Shown in pieces: positions 56,367 to 64,000 of a stretch of DNA of 64,000 nucleotides. The DNA lies in the NCBI RefSeq assembly GCF_003383095.1, contig NZ_PSYW01000002.1:1-64000 (forward strand), in the 5' to 3' direction. Numbering within the stretch: position 1 is the first letter of the stretch; every line of letters begins with the position of its first letter. A model generated the notes under the pieces. That model worked only from the letters and a program-made list of their open reading frames with translations, made no database searches and was not told the DNA's origin. A program made the translations under genes and the position numbers. Source of the DNA: Haloferax sp. Atlit-12N. Its GTDB lineage: Archaea > Halobacteriota > Halobacteria > Halobacteriales > Haloferacaceae.

Positions 56367-58475
56367 ATGGACCCGAAGCGGGAACTCACGAGCGTCGACC
56401 TCGCGGCCCTCGTCACCGAGTTGAACCGGTACGAGGGCGCGAAGGTCGACAAGGCGTACCTCTACGGCGACGACCTGCTTCGCCTCAAGATGCGGGACTT
56501 CGACCGCGGACGGCTCGAACTCCTTCTCGAAGTGGGCGAGATAAAGCGCGCGCACCTCGCCGCACAGGAGCACGTGCCGGACGCCCCCGGTCGGCCGCCG
56601 AACTTCGCGATGATGCTCAGAAACCGGCTCAACGGGGCCGACTTCGCGGGCGTCGAGCAGTACGAGTTCGACCGCATCCTCACGTTCACGTTCGAGCGCG
56701 GCGACGAGAACACGAAAATCGTCGTCGAGCTGTTCGGACAGGGCAACATCGCGGTGCTCGACGAGACGGGCGAAGTCGTCCGCAGTCTGGAGACGGTGCG
56801 GCTCAAGTCGCGGACGGTCGCGCCGGGGTCGCAGTACGAGTACCCTGCCTCGCGGCTCGACCCCCTGACCGTCAGCCGCGACGCCCTCGGCCGGAACATG
56901 GAGCAGTCCGACACCGACGTGGTGCGGACGCTCGCGACTCAGTTGAACCTCGGCGGCCTCTACGCCGAAGAGCTGTGTACCCGCGCCGGCGTGGAGAAGA
57001 CCCTCGACATCACCGACGCGACTGCCGACGATTACGACGATATCTACGACGCCATCGTCGACCTCCGCCAGCAGGTTCGCTCCGGGGAGTTCGACCCGCG
57101 GCTCTACCTCGACGACGACGGCGAAGTCGTGGACGTGACGCCCTTCCCCCTGCGCGAACACCAGAACGCCGGGCTCGACGAGGAGGCCTACGACACGTTC
57201 AACGACGCGCTCGACGAGTACTTCTTCCGGCTCGATTTGACCGCCGACGAGCAGGAGGCGACCGCTGACCGCCCGGACTTCGAGGAGCAAATCGCCAAGC
57301 AACAGCGCATCATCGACCAGCAGGAGGGCGCAATCGAGGGCTTCGAACAGCAGGCCCAAGACGAGCGCGAGCGCGCCGAACTGCTGTACGCCAACTACGA
57401 CCTCGTCGACGACGTGCTCTCGACCGTCCGCGGCGCGCGCGAGGAGGGCGTCCCGTGGGACGACATCGGCGAGACGCTTGCGGAGGGTGCCGAACAGGGC
57501 ATCCCCGAAGCCGAGGCCGTCACGAACGTCGACGGTGCGAACGGAACGGTCACCGTCGACCTCGACGACGCGACCGTCACCCTCGACGTGTCGATGGGCG
57601 TCGAGAAGAACGCCGACCGCCTCTACACCGAGGCCAAGCGCATCGAGGAGAAAAAGGAGGGCGCGCTGGCGGCCATCGAGGACACCCGCGAGGAGTTAGC
57701 GGCCGTAAAGAAGCGCCGCGACGAGTGGGAGGCCGACGACGACGAGGACGACGAGGACGACGAGGACGAAGAACCGGAGGAGACCGACTGGCTCGCGCTC
57801 GACTCGGTGCCCGTCAAGTCCACGGAACACTGGTTCGAGCGGTTCCGCTGGTTCCACACCTCCAGCGGCTACCTCGTCGTCGGCGGCCGCAACGCCGACC
57901 AAAACGAGGAGTTAGTGAAGAAGTACATGAGCAAGCACGACCGCTTCTTCCACACGCAGGCCCACGGCGGGCCGGTCACGCTCCTGAAGGCGACGGGGCC
58001 GAGCGAACCCGCGCAGGCGGTCGACTTCTCCGACGAGACGCTCCGCGAGGCCGCGCAGTTCGCCGTCTCGTACTCCTCCATCTGGAAAGAGGGCCGCTTC
58101 GCCGACGACGCCTACATGGTTGAGCCCTCGCAGGTGTCGAAGACGCCCGAATCCGGCGAGTACATTGAGAAGGGGAGCTTCGTCATCCGCGGCGACCGCG
58201 AATACTTCGAGGACGTGGCCGCGAAGGTCGCGGTCGGCATCCAGTGCGAGGACGAGACGCGCGTCATCGGTGGCCCGCCGTCGGCAATCGAGGCGCGCGC
58301 GGAGACGACGCTGACGCTCACGCCGGGGCAGTACGCCCAGAACGACGCCGCGAAACTGTGTTATCGCCGGCTCCGCGAGCGCTTCGCCGACAAGTCGTTC
58401 GTCAGAAAAATCGCATCACCCGACCAGATTCAGGAGTTCCTCCCACCGGGCGGGAGCGATATCGTCGACGATTGA
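56367..58475 (+). CDS. rqcH: RqcH/Rqc2 (NEMF-family) ribosome-associated quality-control factor
   Basis: 702 aa. NFACT-N domain at the start (RELTSVDLAALVTELNRYEG), helical hairpin and coiled-coil (~290-500, QQRIIDQQEGAIEGFEQQAQ), an Asp/Glu linker (~455-475), and an NFACT-R domain (FHTSSGYLVVGGRNADQNEE, HGGPVTLLKATGPSEPAQAV). RqcH binds obstructed large ribosomal subunits and adds C-terminal tails to stalled peptides. ATG at 56367 is 15 nt after a CCAAAAAGC stretch. Its TGA (58473-58475) coincides with the end of the TnpB element (TTGACATCC), so the native C-terminus may have been altered. Confidence 0.92.
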   Translation: MDPKRELTSVDLAALVTELNRYEGAKVDKAYLYGDDLLRLKMRDFDRGRLELLLEVGEIKRAHLAAQEHVPDAPGRPPNFAMMLRNRLNGADFAGVEQYEFDRILTFTFERGDENTKIVVELFGQGNIAVLDETGEVVRSLETVRLKSRTVAPGSQYEYPASRLDPLTVSRDALGRNMEQSDTDVVRTLATQLNLGGLYAEELCTRAGVEKTLDITDATADDYDDIYDAIVDLRQQVRSGEFDPRLYLDDDGEVVDVTPFPLREHQNAGLDEEAYDTFNDALDEYFFRLDLTADEQEATADRPDFEEQIAKQQRIIDQQEGAIEGFEQQAQDERERAELLYANYDLVDDVLSTVRGAREEGVPWDDIGETLAEGAEQGIPEAEAVTNVDGANGTVTVDLDDATVTLDVSMGVEKNADRLYTEAKRIEEKKEGALAAIEDTREELAAVKKRRDEWEADDDEDDEDDEDEEPEETDWLALDSVPVKSTEHWFERFRWFHTSSGYLVVGGRNADQNEELVKKYMSKHDRFFHTQAHGGPVTLLKATGPSEPAQAVDFSDETLREAAQFAVSYSSIWKEGRFADDAYMVEPSQVSKTPESGEYIEKGSFVIRGDREYFEDVAAKVAVGIQCEDETRVIGGPPSAIEARAETTLTLTPGQYAQNDAAKLCYRRLRERFADKSFVRKIASPDQIQEFLPPGGSDIVDD

Positions 58476-58640
58476 CATCCTCTCCGCGCTGAAGGGCGAG
58501 GATTCCCGACTGCCGTTGGGATATTGTGGTTTACGACGTGGCCTGTTCTCGCGGTGCGAAGCATCCGCTCTCTTGGTCGAACAGGTACGTTGATGGCTGT
58601 GCCAACCAGCCGTTACTCCTATCTCCCCCATCACAGGCGA
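58472..58640 (-). ncRNA. Predicted omega-RNA / sense-overlapping RNA of the tnpB element
   Basis: TnpB guide RNAs come from the 3' end of tnpB through the right-end palindrome into the flank, and sense-overlapping RNAs have been reported for IS1341-type genes of Halobacterium. Here the scaffold would include the 58478-58505 hairpin. The guide would begin at 58471 on the minus strand (TCGTCGACGATATCGC), antisense to the last codons of rqcH. The 5' end at ~58640 is a guess. Confidence 0.4.
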
Positions 58641-59811
58641 GACTCGGAGATACTTTCTGCCGAATGTTCTCAGCACCGTTCACGTCTGCATTCGCCACCG
58701 TCTCACACTCATCACACACGTACAACCCGCGTTCAACACGGTTCGCTTTCCGCTTCCGACCACAGCATGAACACGACTTCGACGTATCACGCTCAGACAC
58801 TTGTTCGACCGATATGCCTTCCATCTCGGCCTTGTATTTGAGCATCGAAGTGAATCGGTCGAACGCCCACGAGTGCAAGTCGAGGTTGCCGTGCTTGCCC
58901 CAGTTCTTCGACTCACCATTTTCCTCATCCTCACGGATACCGGAGAGGTCGCCAACTACAATCGTTCCAACCTCCTCATCAATACATCGTTGGACGATGT
59001 GTTTGGAGAGGGTGTGGAAGTAGTGGGTGCGGCGAGCCGATTTCTTCTGATTCAACCGTGTCGCTTGGTCAGATTCTGAGTCGTCACAGCGAGCGATTCG
59101 CTTGCTGAAGTAGTAGTCATCCTGCTTCAAGCAGTTCAGTGGATACAACTCGCTGTGGCCGTCCTCGTAGGCGAGGGCGGCGAAGTTGGTGACGCCGAGG
59201 TCAACTCCAACGGTCTTCTCACCGGGGACTTCAGCAACCTCTATTTCGACCTTGCACACGAAGTGTAGCTCCCACTCGTCACCAGTCCAAACCGCTCGAA
59301 CCTGTTGGACGCTCTCCACGGTGGAGAGGTCAACGTCAGGACGAGTCTGGTACTCGCAGAGAATGAAGTCCGACCAGTATTCTTTCAGGTTCGAGCCTTT
59401 CGAGAGTCGGACTCGCTCGTACTTGGTGTCGAGTTTGAAGCCAGCGGCTTTGAACGTGACCGTGCTTCGGGGGTGTTCGTCGCCGTGTTTGCGGTACTTC
59501 GGCGGGTTTGCTCTCGTGTCTCCGTTGCGTCGTTTGCCGTACCAGCCGGTGAACGCTTCAGCGAGTTCTTGAAGGACTCGCTGACTTGACTGAGAATGCA
59601 GGTCATCATAGTGTTCGTGCGACTTGAGGTACGAGGTGAGTTCATTGTGACCGGGAATGTGGCCAATCTCTGACCATACGCGGTCACAAATCCACCGTCC
59701 GACGTTCCAGAGTTTCGAGGCTGAAAACCCGAGCGAATCAAGGTCGTCGGACACCTGTTGCTGGTTCCGTATGGAAGCAGTATAGGTGCGGGTGACGACC
59801 TGTTTCGCCAT
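58531..59811 (-). CDS. tnpB: TnpB-type RNA-guided nuclease with altered RuvC-II
   Basis: 426 aa. RuvC-I TVGVDLGVTNFAALAY with Asp204, RuvC-III NADVNGAENI with Asp376, and a zinc finger CSCCGRKRKANRVERGLYVC/CDEC between them. At RuvC-II the usual V-V-E-D-L is VVGDL (Gly287), so the canonical glutamate is absent; nearby Glu294 (GIREDE) or others might substitute. This substitution recurs in haloarchaeal relatives as far as I recall. TnpB cuts DNA guided by omega-RNA in active members. GTG or later starts are not needed: ATG at 59811 gives the family start. Confidence 0.85.
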   Translation of the reverse strand: MAKQVVTRTYTASIRNQQQVSDDLDSLGFSASKLWNVGRWICDRVWSEIGHIPGHNELTSYLKSHEHYDDLHSQSSQRVLQELAEAFTGWYGKRRNGDTRANPPKYRKHGDEHPRSTVTFKAAGFKLDTKYERVRLSKGSNLKEYWSDFILCEYQTRPDVDLSTVESVQQVRAVWTGDEWELHFVCKVEIEVAEVPGEKTVGVDLGVTNFAALAYEDGHSELYPLNCLKQDDYYFSKRIARCDDSESDQATRLNQKKSARRTHYFHTLSKHIVQRCIDEEVGTIVVGDLSGIREDEENGESKNWGKHGNLDLHSWAFDRFTSMLKYKAEMEGISVEQVSERDTSKSCSCCGRKRKANRVERGLYVCDECETVANADVNGAENIRQKVSPSLACDGGDRSNGWLAQPSTYLFDQESGCFAPREQATS

Positions 59812-59912
59812 ACGTAACCTATGTCGAGAATATTACTTGAAAGTATGGATTACGCAGCGTGGAATATCCATCCGAGTGTTTGAACGGTGGTTTGTGGAGG
59901 ATTATGCCGGAT

Positions 59913-59932
59913 CCCCGCCCTAAAGGGCGGGG
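59913..59932. repeat. Left-end palindrome of the tnpB element
   Basis: Perfect 8-bp arms CCCCGCCC/GGGCGGGG with a TAAA loop, followed by CTTTCTCCTT on the plus strand. It resembles the right-end palindrome core (GCCCTTNAG). On the plus strand it also has the form of a hairpin terminator. Confidence 0.7.
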
Positions 59933-59936
59933 CTTT

Positions 59937-60144
59937 CTCCTTAATTCTCCGTAAACGTCGACGCCGTCTTCCGGTAACCAGACGCTAGACGGCTTAATAT
60001 TCAATTATTCGGGCGTGTCGGGTACAAGATTATATACTTTCTCGTCGTAATGTTGCTTCGAGCGCGCGTGTCAACCCGCGAATCTCACATTCGGCCGAAC
60101 GGCCGGTGGATGGGTGGGTGGGTGGTGGCGCTCGGTGAAACATC
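59937..60144 (+). promoter_or_regulatory. Promoter region of the DUF4013 gene
   Basis: 208 bp between the tnpB element and the 60145 gene. AAGATTATATACTTTCTC (about 60028-60045) is a strong TATA box ~105 nt before the ATG, so this transcript should carry a long 5' leader, unusual here. The leader would contain the G-rich motif at 60108-60128. No gene is seen. Confidence 0.5.
60108..60128 (+). repeat. G-rich (GGGT)n motif in the 5' leader of the DUF4013 gene
   Basis: GGATGGGTGGGTGGGTGGTG has three GGG tracts spaced by single T, flanked by GG pairs, ending 16 nt before the ATG at 60145. It could form a two- or three-tetrad quadruplex in DNA or in the mRNA leader. A C-rich counterpart precedes 24012. 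Confidence 0.6.
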
Positions 60145-60852
60145 ATGATTTCAGAATCACTCAATTACCTTCGAAACGGCGAGGACTGGGTAAAGACGGT
60201 CCTCATCGGCGGCGTCCTCGGCCTGTTGAGCTTCCTCATCGTCCCGACGTTCCTCGTCATCGGCTATCTCCTTCGGGTCGTTCGCGCGACCATGAAGGGC
60301 GACGAGGAGCCCCCGGTGTTCGACGACTGGGGCGACATGGCGATAGACGGCGTGAAAGGCTTCGCTATCGCGTTCGTCTACGCGCTCGTCCCGGCCATCA
60401 TCGCGGGCGTGTTCGGCTTCGCGGGCATCGTCGGCGCGGCGGCCGGCGGCTCCGACGCCGCGGGCGCAGTCGGCGGCATCGTGGCGCTCGTGGGCCTCCT
60501 GCTCGCGTTCGTCCTCGGCCTGCTCGCCGCGTACCTCATCCCGGCGGCGCTGTCGAACTACGCTGAGACCGACCGCATGGGCGCGGCGTTCGACTTCGGC
60601 ACGCTCCGGCCCATCCTGACCTCGGGCAAGTACGCCACCGCGTGGCTCATGTCCTTCGCGGTGCTGTTCGCGTCGTCCATCGTGGTCGGCGTCCTCAACG
60701 TCATCCCGCTTCTCGGCTTCGTCGTCGGGGCGTTCGTGACGTTCTACGCGGCCGTCGCTGCCTACTACATCATCGGCAAGACGTGGGGCGAACTCCACGA
60801 CATCGAGATGATGGACGAGGGCGAGACGCCGGGCGAACAGCCCGCCGTCTGA
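60145..60852 (+). CDS. DUF4013 membrane protein
   Basis: 235 aa with about six transmembrane helices (~18-42, 68-95, 105-130, 165-190, 195-220). The VFDDWGDMAIDGVKGFAIAF block between helices is the DUF4013 hallmark (FxDWxxLxxDGlk). Function unknown. A paralogue follows at 60920 with the same order of blocks. Preceded by a G-rich leader. Acidic C-terminal tail. Confidence 0.8.
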   Translation: MISESLNYLRNGEDWVKTVLIGGVLGLLSFLIVPTFLVIGYLLRVVRATMKGDEEPPVFDDWGDMAIDGVKGFAIAFVYALVPAIIAGVFGFAGIVGAAAGGSDAAGAVGGIVALVGLLLAFVLGLLAAYLIPAALSNYAETDRMGAAFDFGTLRPILTSGKYATAWLMSFAVLFASSIVVGVLNVIPLLGFVVGAFVTFYAAVAAYYIIGKTWGELHDIEMMDEGETPGEQPAV

Positions 60853-60860
60853 GCTGTCAG

Positions 60861-60878
60861 CGAAAATCCGAATTTTCG
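60861..60878. promoter_or_regulatory. AT-rich inverted repeat between the two DUF4013 genes
   Basis: CGAAAAT (60861-60867) and ATTTTCG (60872-60878) form a perfect 7-bp inverted repeat with a 4-nt loop, 8 nt after the first DUF4013 stop. It ends just before GGAATATCTAAG (about 60881-60892), a TATA-like box ~30 nt before the next ATG. Terminator or operator. Confidence 0.45.
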
Positions 60879-60919
60879 ACGGAATATCTAAGCCGCTAGC
60901 GGCGCGACACCCCAACGGT

Positions 60920-61615
60920 ATGCTCTCCGACGCGCTGTGGTTTCTCAAGCGAAGCGACGACTGGGTTGCGACGACGATTATCGGCGGGGTTCTCTCGCTG
61001 CTTTCTGTACTGATACTCCCGGGGATTATCCTGCAGGGCTACTTCGTCAGGGCGATGCAGGCGGCCGCGAACGGCGAGCGGGCCGCGCCCTCGTTCACGG
61101 ACTGGGGCGGACTGTTCGTCGACGGCCTGAAGCTGTTCGTGGTGACGTTCGTCTGGGCGTTAGTGGCAATCGTCCCGTCGATGCTGCTCTCGGTCATCAT
61201 CGGCATCGGCACCTTCACCGTCTCCGAGGCGGCGACGGGGAGCGCGGCGGCGTCCTCCGCGGGCGGCGTCGGGCTCGGTATCGTCTCGGTCGTCCTCGGC
61301 CTCCTCGTGTTCGTGCTCAGCCTGCTCGCGGCCTACCTCGGGCCGGCCGCCGGGGCGAACTTCGCCATCGAGGGGAACCTCGCTGCCGGCTTCGACGTGC
61401 GTACTATCCTCTCGGGCGCGTTCACCGGCGAGTACGCCGTCGCGTGGTTGCTCGCGCTCGTCGTCGCGGTCGTGCTCGGCTTCATCGGGGGTCTCCTTTC
61501 GGTCATCGTCGTCGGGCTCTTCGTCCTGTTCTACGTGCAGGTGATAACGTTCTACCTGTGGGCCCGCGGCTTCGCCGACGCCACCGGCAAGGGCCAGCAG
61601 TCGACTGGGTGGTAA
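60920..61615 (+). CDS. DUF4013 membrane protein (paralogue)
   Basis: 231 aa, about six transmembrane helices, with the hallmark SFTDWGGLFVDGLKLFVVTF and a start (LKRSDDWVATTIIGGVLSLL) that matches its upstream paralogue. The pair probably arose by tandem duplication, since order, spacing and hydrophobic pattern agree. Function unknown. It has its own likely leaderless promoter (GGAATATCTAAG). Confidence 0.8.
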   Translation: MLSDALWFLKRSDDWVATTIIGGVLSLLSVLILPGIILQGYFVRAMQAAANGERAAPSFTDWGGLFVDGLKLFVVTFVWALVAIVPSMLLSVIIGIGTFTVSEAATGSAAASSAGGVGLGIVSVVLGLLVFVLSLLAAYLGPAAGANFAIEGNLAAGFDVRTILSGAFTGEYAVAWLLALVVAVVLGFIGGLLSVIVVGLFVLFYVQVITFYLWARGFADATGKGQQSTGW

Positions 61616-61681
61616 GTCGACGGCGATTGCGGAGGACCGCGATAGCAGGACTCTTTTCCGTTCCCCGACGACCGGACGTGT

Positions 61682-62752
61682 ATGCGCATTTCGAGCCGCG
61701 GTCGCGGCGAGGAGGGGCGCGAGCGAATCACGCTCGTCCCCGAGAACGTCGACGACCTCTGGCACCTCTCGTACGTCCTCGAGCCGGGTGACCTCGTCTC
61801 CGGCGACACCACCCGCCGCATCCAGCGCGACGACGAGCAGATGCGGGACACCGGCGGCGAGCGCGAGCACCTCAACGTCACCATCGAGGTCGACGACGTG
61901 GAGTTCGCTCGCTTCGCCAACCGCCTCCGCGTCGGCGGCGTCATCGTCTCCTGTTCCCGCGAGGACCAACTCGGCCACCACCACACCCTCAACGTCGAGG
62001 AGCGCGCCGAGATAACCATCGAGAAGCACTTCAAGGCCGACCAGATAGACCGCATCGAGACGGCCGAACAGGCCGCCGAGAACCCCGACGTGGCCATCGC
62101 GACCGTCGAGGAGGGCGCGGCCTACATCCACACCGTCGCCCAGTACGGCACCGAGGAGTACGCCTCGCTCACGAAGCCGACCGGGAAGGGCGAGTACGCC
62201 CGCCCGCGGTCCGAACTGTTCGACGAACTCGGGTCCGCGCTGTCGCACCTCGAGGTGGACGCCATCATCCTCGCCGGGCCGGGATTCACGAAAAACGACG
62301 CGATGGACTACTTCGAGAACAACTTCCCCGCGGTCGCAGAGACCATCGTCACGACCGTCGACACCGCCGGCGTCGGCGACCGCGGCGTCCACGAGGTGCT
62401 CAAGCGCGGCGCGGTCGACGACGTGCAGAAACAGACCCGCATCGCCGAGGAGGCCAACCTCATCGACGAACTGATGGAGAACATCTCGACGGGCGCGAAG
62501 GCGGCCTACGGCGTCGAACAGGTCGCGGAGGCCGCGGAGTTCGGCGCGGTCGAACACCTGCTTCTCCTCGACTCCCGGCTCCGCGCGGAGCGACAGGGCG
62601 ACGGCGACTGGGACGTGGACGTGAACGACATCATCGACTCGGTCGAACAGAAGGGCGGCGAGGTCACCGTGTTCTCGGCGGAGTTCCAGCCCGGCGAGCA
62701 GTTGAAGAACCTCGGGGGCATCGCGGCGGTCCTCCGGTACCGACTGCAGTAG
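61682..62752 (+). CDS. pelA: Pelota (Dom34) ribosome-rescue factor
   Basis: 356 aa. Three eRF1-like domains: Sm-like N-domain ([20 protein letters not shown], then [20 protein letters not shown]), central domain ([20 protein letters not shown]) and C-terminal L7Ae-like domain ([20 protein letters not shown]). It lacks the GGQ motif of true release factor aRF1, as Pelota should. With aEF1alpha and ABCE1 it splits stalled ribosomes. CTCTTTTCCG ~25-30 nt upstream of the ATG suggests a leaderless transcript. Confidence 0.94.
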   Translation: MRISSRGRGEEGRERITLVPENVDDLWHLSYVLEPGDLVSGDTTRRIQRDDEQMRDTGGEREHLNVTIEVDDVEFARFANRLRVGGVIVSCSREDQLGHHHTLNVEERAEITIEKHFKADQIDRIETAEQAAENPDVAIATVEEGAAYIHTVAQYGTEEYASLTKPTGKGEYARPRSELFDELGSALSHLEVDAIILAGPGFTKNDAMDYFENNFPAVAETIVTTVDTAGVGDRGVHEVLKRGAVDDVQKQTRIAEEANLIDELMENISTGAKAAYGVEQVAEAAEFGAVEHLLLLDSRLRAERQGDGDWDVDVNDIIDSVEQKGGEVTVFSAEFQPGEQLKNLGGIAAVLRYRLQ

Positions 62753-62814
62753 ACCGCCTTCGCTGCTACCGCCGGAAAAACCGTTTAACCGCCCGAAACC
62801 TACGTCTAGTCGTG

Positions 62815-63249
62815 ATGTGGGGGGCGCTCTCGGAGACGACAAAGCGGGTCGACCGCTGGCTCGACCAGGTGTTTTTCGCCGCGTGGGAGGTGTCGGTACT
62901 GGCGATTCCGACCCTCTGGTTCCTGCTTTTCGCGACCCCGAGAGCTGAGGTGTCGCTGTCCGGCCTCACCGCTCTCGCGGCGAGCGCCGTCGCCGTCGGC
63001 ACCTTCCGCGGCGGCTACGTCCGAACCGGGTCGTGGCCGCGGCCCGGCCACCTGCCGACGCTCCCGATTCGCTCGGCGTACTACAGCCTCGTCGTCGGCG
63101 GCACGGCCCTGCTCGGCGCGTTCGCGCAGACCGAACTGGGGTCGTTCTGGCCCGGTGTCGTCGTCCCGGCGGTTGTCGGCGTCGGCGCGCTGGCGCTCGT
63201 TCCGGTCGTCCTCGTCGGGACCGAGCGGGTCGCGCGGCTGACGATTTGA
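62815..63249 (+). CDS. Small membrane protein of unknown function
   Basis: 144 aa with four predicted helices (~18-40, 48-66, 88-108, 112-135), Ala/Val/Leu-rich, no known domain. GTG at 62812 and ATG at 62815 are adjacent; ATG preferred. CCGTTTAACC ~28 nt upstream fits a leaderless promoter. Convergent with the partial gene at the window edge. Confidence 0.65.
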   Translation: MWGALSETTKRVDRWLDQVFFAAWEVSVLAIPTLWFLLFATPRAEVSLSGLTALAASAVAVGTFRGGYVRTGSWPRPGHLPTLPIRSAYYSLVVGGTALLGAFAQTELGSFWPGVVVPAVVGVGALALVPVVLVGTERVARLTI

Positions 63250-63264
63250 CGGGCGCGCGGACGC

Positions 63265-64000
63265 TTACTGGCCGGTGAGCGACTCGCTCGCCGGCGAGAA
63301 GTCGATGGTCGTCCCGAGTCCCTCGTCGCGCGCCTTCTCGTAGAGCATGTGCGCCGCGGCGACCGTCTCGATGCCCGTGCCGCCGCTGTCGAAGACGGTT
63401 ATCTCCTCGTCGTCCTCGCGCCCGGCGGCGACGCCGGCGACGACCTCGCCGAGTTCGGCGTGGATGTGGTCTTCGTCCACGACGCCGGCCTCGACAGCGG
63501 CGAGGAACGACCCGGCGTCCATCGTGGCGCGCTCGCGGAGGTCGGGGACGTACGTCGCGCGCTCGATGGTCGTCTCGTCGAGTTCGCGCTTTTCGGGGTG
63601 GTATTGGCCCATCGCGGTGACGTGTGTGCCGGGTTCGAGCAGGTCGCCGTCGAACACCGGGTCCGTGGCGGTCGTGGCCGTGACGACGATGTCCGCGCCC
63701 TCGACGGCCGCGGCGCTGGAGGCGACGGCGGCGACGCTGGCGTCGAGCGCGCGGTCCATCTCGCCCGCGAACGACTCGCGGCTCTCCTTCGTCGGCGAGT
63801 AGACCCAGACGGTGTCGAGGTCGCGGACGGTCGCGGCGGCCCGGAGCTGTCCGCGGGCCTGCGCGCCGCTTCCGATGAGCGCGAGCGTCGAGGCGTCGTC
63901 TCGGGCGAGGGCGTCGATGCCGACCCCACCGGCCGCGCCGGTCTTGAAGGGGTTCATGCTCGCGCCGTCGAGGAGCGCCAGCGGCTCGCCGCTCTCCGCG
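63265..64000 (-). CDS. Ornithine cyclodeaminase / mu-crystallin family protein (5' end outside window)
   Basis: At least 244 codons visible, 5' end beyond the right edge. ASMNPFKTGAAGGVGIDALA, cofactor motif LALIGSGAQARGQLRAAATV (Rossmann GxGxxA), VVTATTATDPVFDGDLLEPG, AMGQYHPEKRELD and VFDSGGTGIETVAAAHMLYE. This is the OCD/mu-crystallin family: ornithine cyclodeaminase, alanine dehydrogenase or ketimine reductase; the exact substrate cannot be set. An in-frame ATG at 63957 is internal, since the reading frame continues with LLDGAS, the normal family context. Confidence 0.85.
   Translation of the reverse strand, partial: AESGEPLALLDGASMNPFKTGAAGGVGIDALARDDASTLALIGSGAQARGQLRAAATVRDLDTVWVYSPTKESRESFAGEMDRALDASVAAVASSAAAVEGADIVVTATTATDPVFDGDLLEPGTHVTAMGQYHPEKRELDETTIERATYVPDLRERATMDAGSFLAAVEAGVVDEDHIHAELGEVVAGVAAGREDDEEITVFDSGGTGIETVAAAHMLYEKARDEGLGTTIDFSPASESLTGQ

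Larger units (their letters stand above)
58472..59936 (-). mobile_element. Solitary IS1341-type (IS200/IS605-related) tnpB element
   Basis: A 1.5-kb element bounded by typical ends: right end TTGACATCCTCTCCGC (from 58472) with an imperfect palindrome (CCTCTCCGC/GGGCGAGG), left end the 8-bp perfect palindrome CCCCGCCC-TAAA-GGGCGGGG (59913-59932). It encodes only tnpB, no tnpA, so it cannot transpose alone. No target-site duplication is expected in this family. Left boundary accurate to ~10 nt. Inserted flush against rqcH. Confidence 0.75.

Noticed and set aside
61160..62842. Minus-strand open frame of 560 codons over pelA and DUF4013
   Set aside because: Antisense to two supported genes; no recognisable domain and no promoter on that strand.
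1..64000. CRISPR arrays or replication origin
   Set aside because: No regularly spaced repeat-spacer series was found, and no orc1/cdc6 gene or ORB-type repeats were seen.

Overview
The window is chromosomal DNA of a halophilic archaeon, very probably a Haloferax species. Base composition is GC-rich and nearly every protein is acidic. Several Haloferax marker genes are present: proteasome alpha2 (psmC), thyA-hdrB, a Mn/Fe superoxide dismutase, phr, fumC, gatE and pelA. HalX and HTH_10 (bat-type) regulators, Tat lipoproteins and many likely leaderless promoters (a TATA-like box 25-30 nt before the start codon) fit too. All names come from recognising protein sequence, not from a database search.

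Layout. 1-164: 3' end of a 5S rRNA and a strong UUCG hairpin terminator. 403-7.9 kb: a secreted repeat protein, a YchF/OBG-type GTPase, an acetyltransferase, an MTA/SAH-deaminase-like amidohydrolase and an HTH_10 regulator. 8.0-20.6 kb: tRNA-Glu(CTC) with a duplicated 3' end, a second amidohydrolase, a MOSC protein, psmC, thyA-hdrB-DUF4177, a metallo-beta-lactamase-fold enzyme, an SDR, sodA, a DJ-1/PfpI protein and a photolyase. 20.9-31.2 kb: a zinc-ribbon membrane protein (paralogue of the one at 11.6 kb), mptE and folP, a REC-HalX/histidine kinase pair, a solitary PstS, a TrmJ-type methyltransferase, a MaoC protein and an M48 protease. 31.2-41 kb: a frameshifted halocyanin, gatE, a small zinc-ribbon protein, fumC and a CUT1 sugar ABC importer. 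41-56 kb: BolA, MutY, a second HTH_10 regulator, a flavin reductase, thymidine kinase, an S1/OB/DHH (RecJ-like) protein, a 2'-5' RNA ligase-like protein, Elp3 and MscS. 56.3-64 kb: rqcH, a solitary IS1341-type tnpB element abutting the rqcH stop codon, two DUF4013 membrane proteins, pelA, and a partial ornithine-cyclodeaminase-family gene.

How genes work together. Pterin/folate and thymidylate metabolism recurs: thyA-hdrB, mptE, folP and tdk. Two ribosome-rescue factors (RqcH, Pelota) lie within 6 kb. The sugar-importer genes form one operon. The REC-HalX regulator, sensor kinase and PstS are consecutive and may form a sensing module.

Most unusual signals: (1) four perfect 7-3-7 palindromes inside the histidine-kinase coding sequence. 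Two 45-nt repeat units differ only by base changes that keep every palindrome pair, including purely synonymous ones. (2) Three mini-ORFs (13, 13 and 9 sense codons) whose stop codons overlap the start codons of psmC, elp3 and the histidine kinase, two with the same GGAGGT-N6-(A/G)TGA junction. (3) A solitary TnpB lacking the canonical RuvC-II glutamate, whose right end appears to supply the rqcH stop codon. (4) A RecJ-like protein with all its recognisable DHH motifs degenerate.
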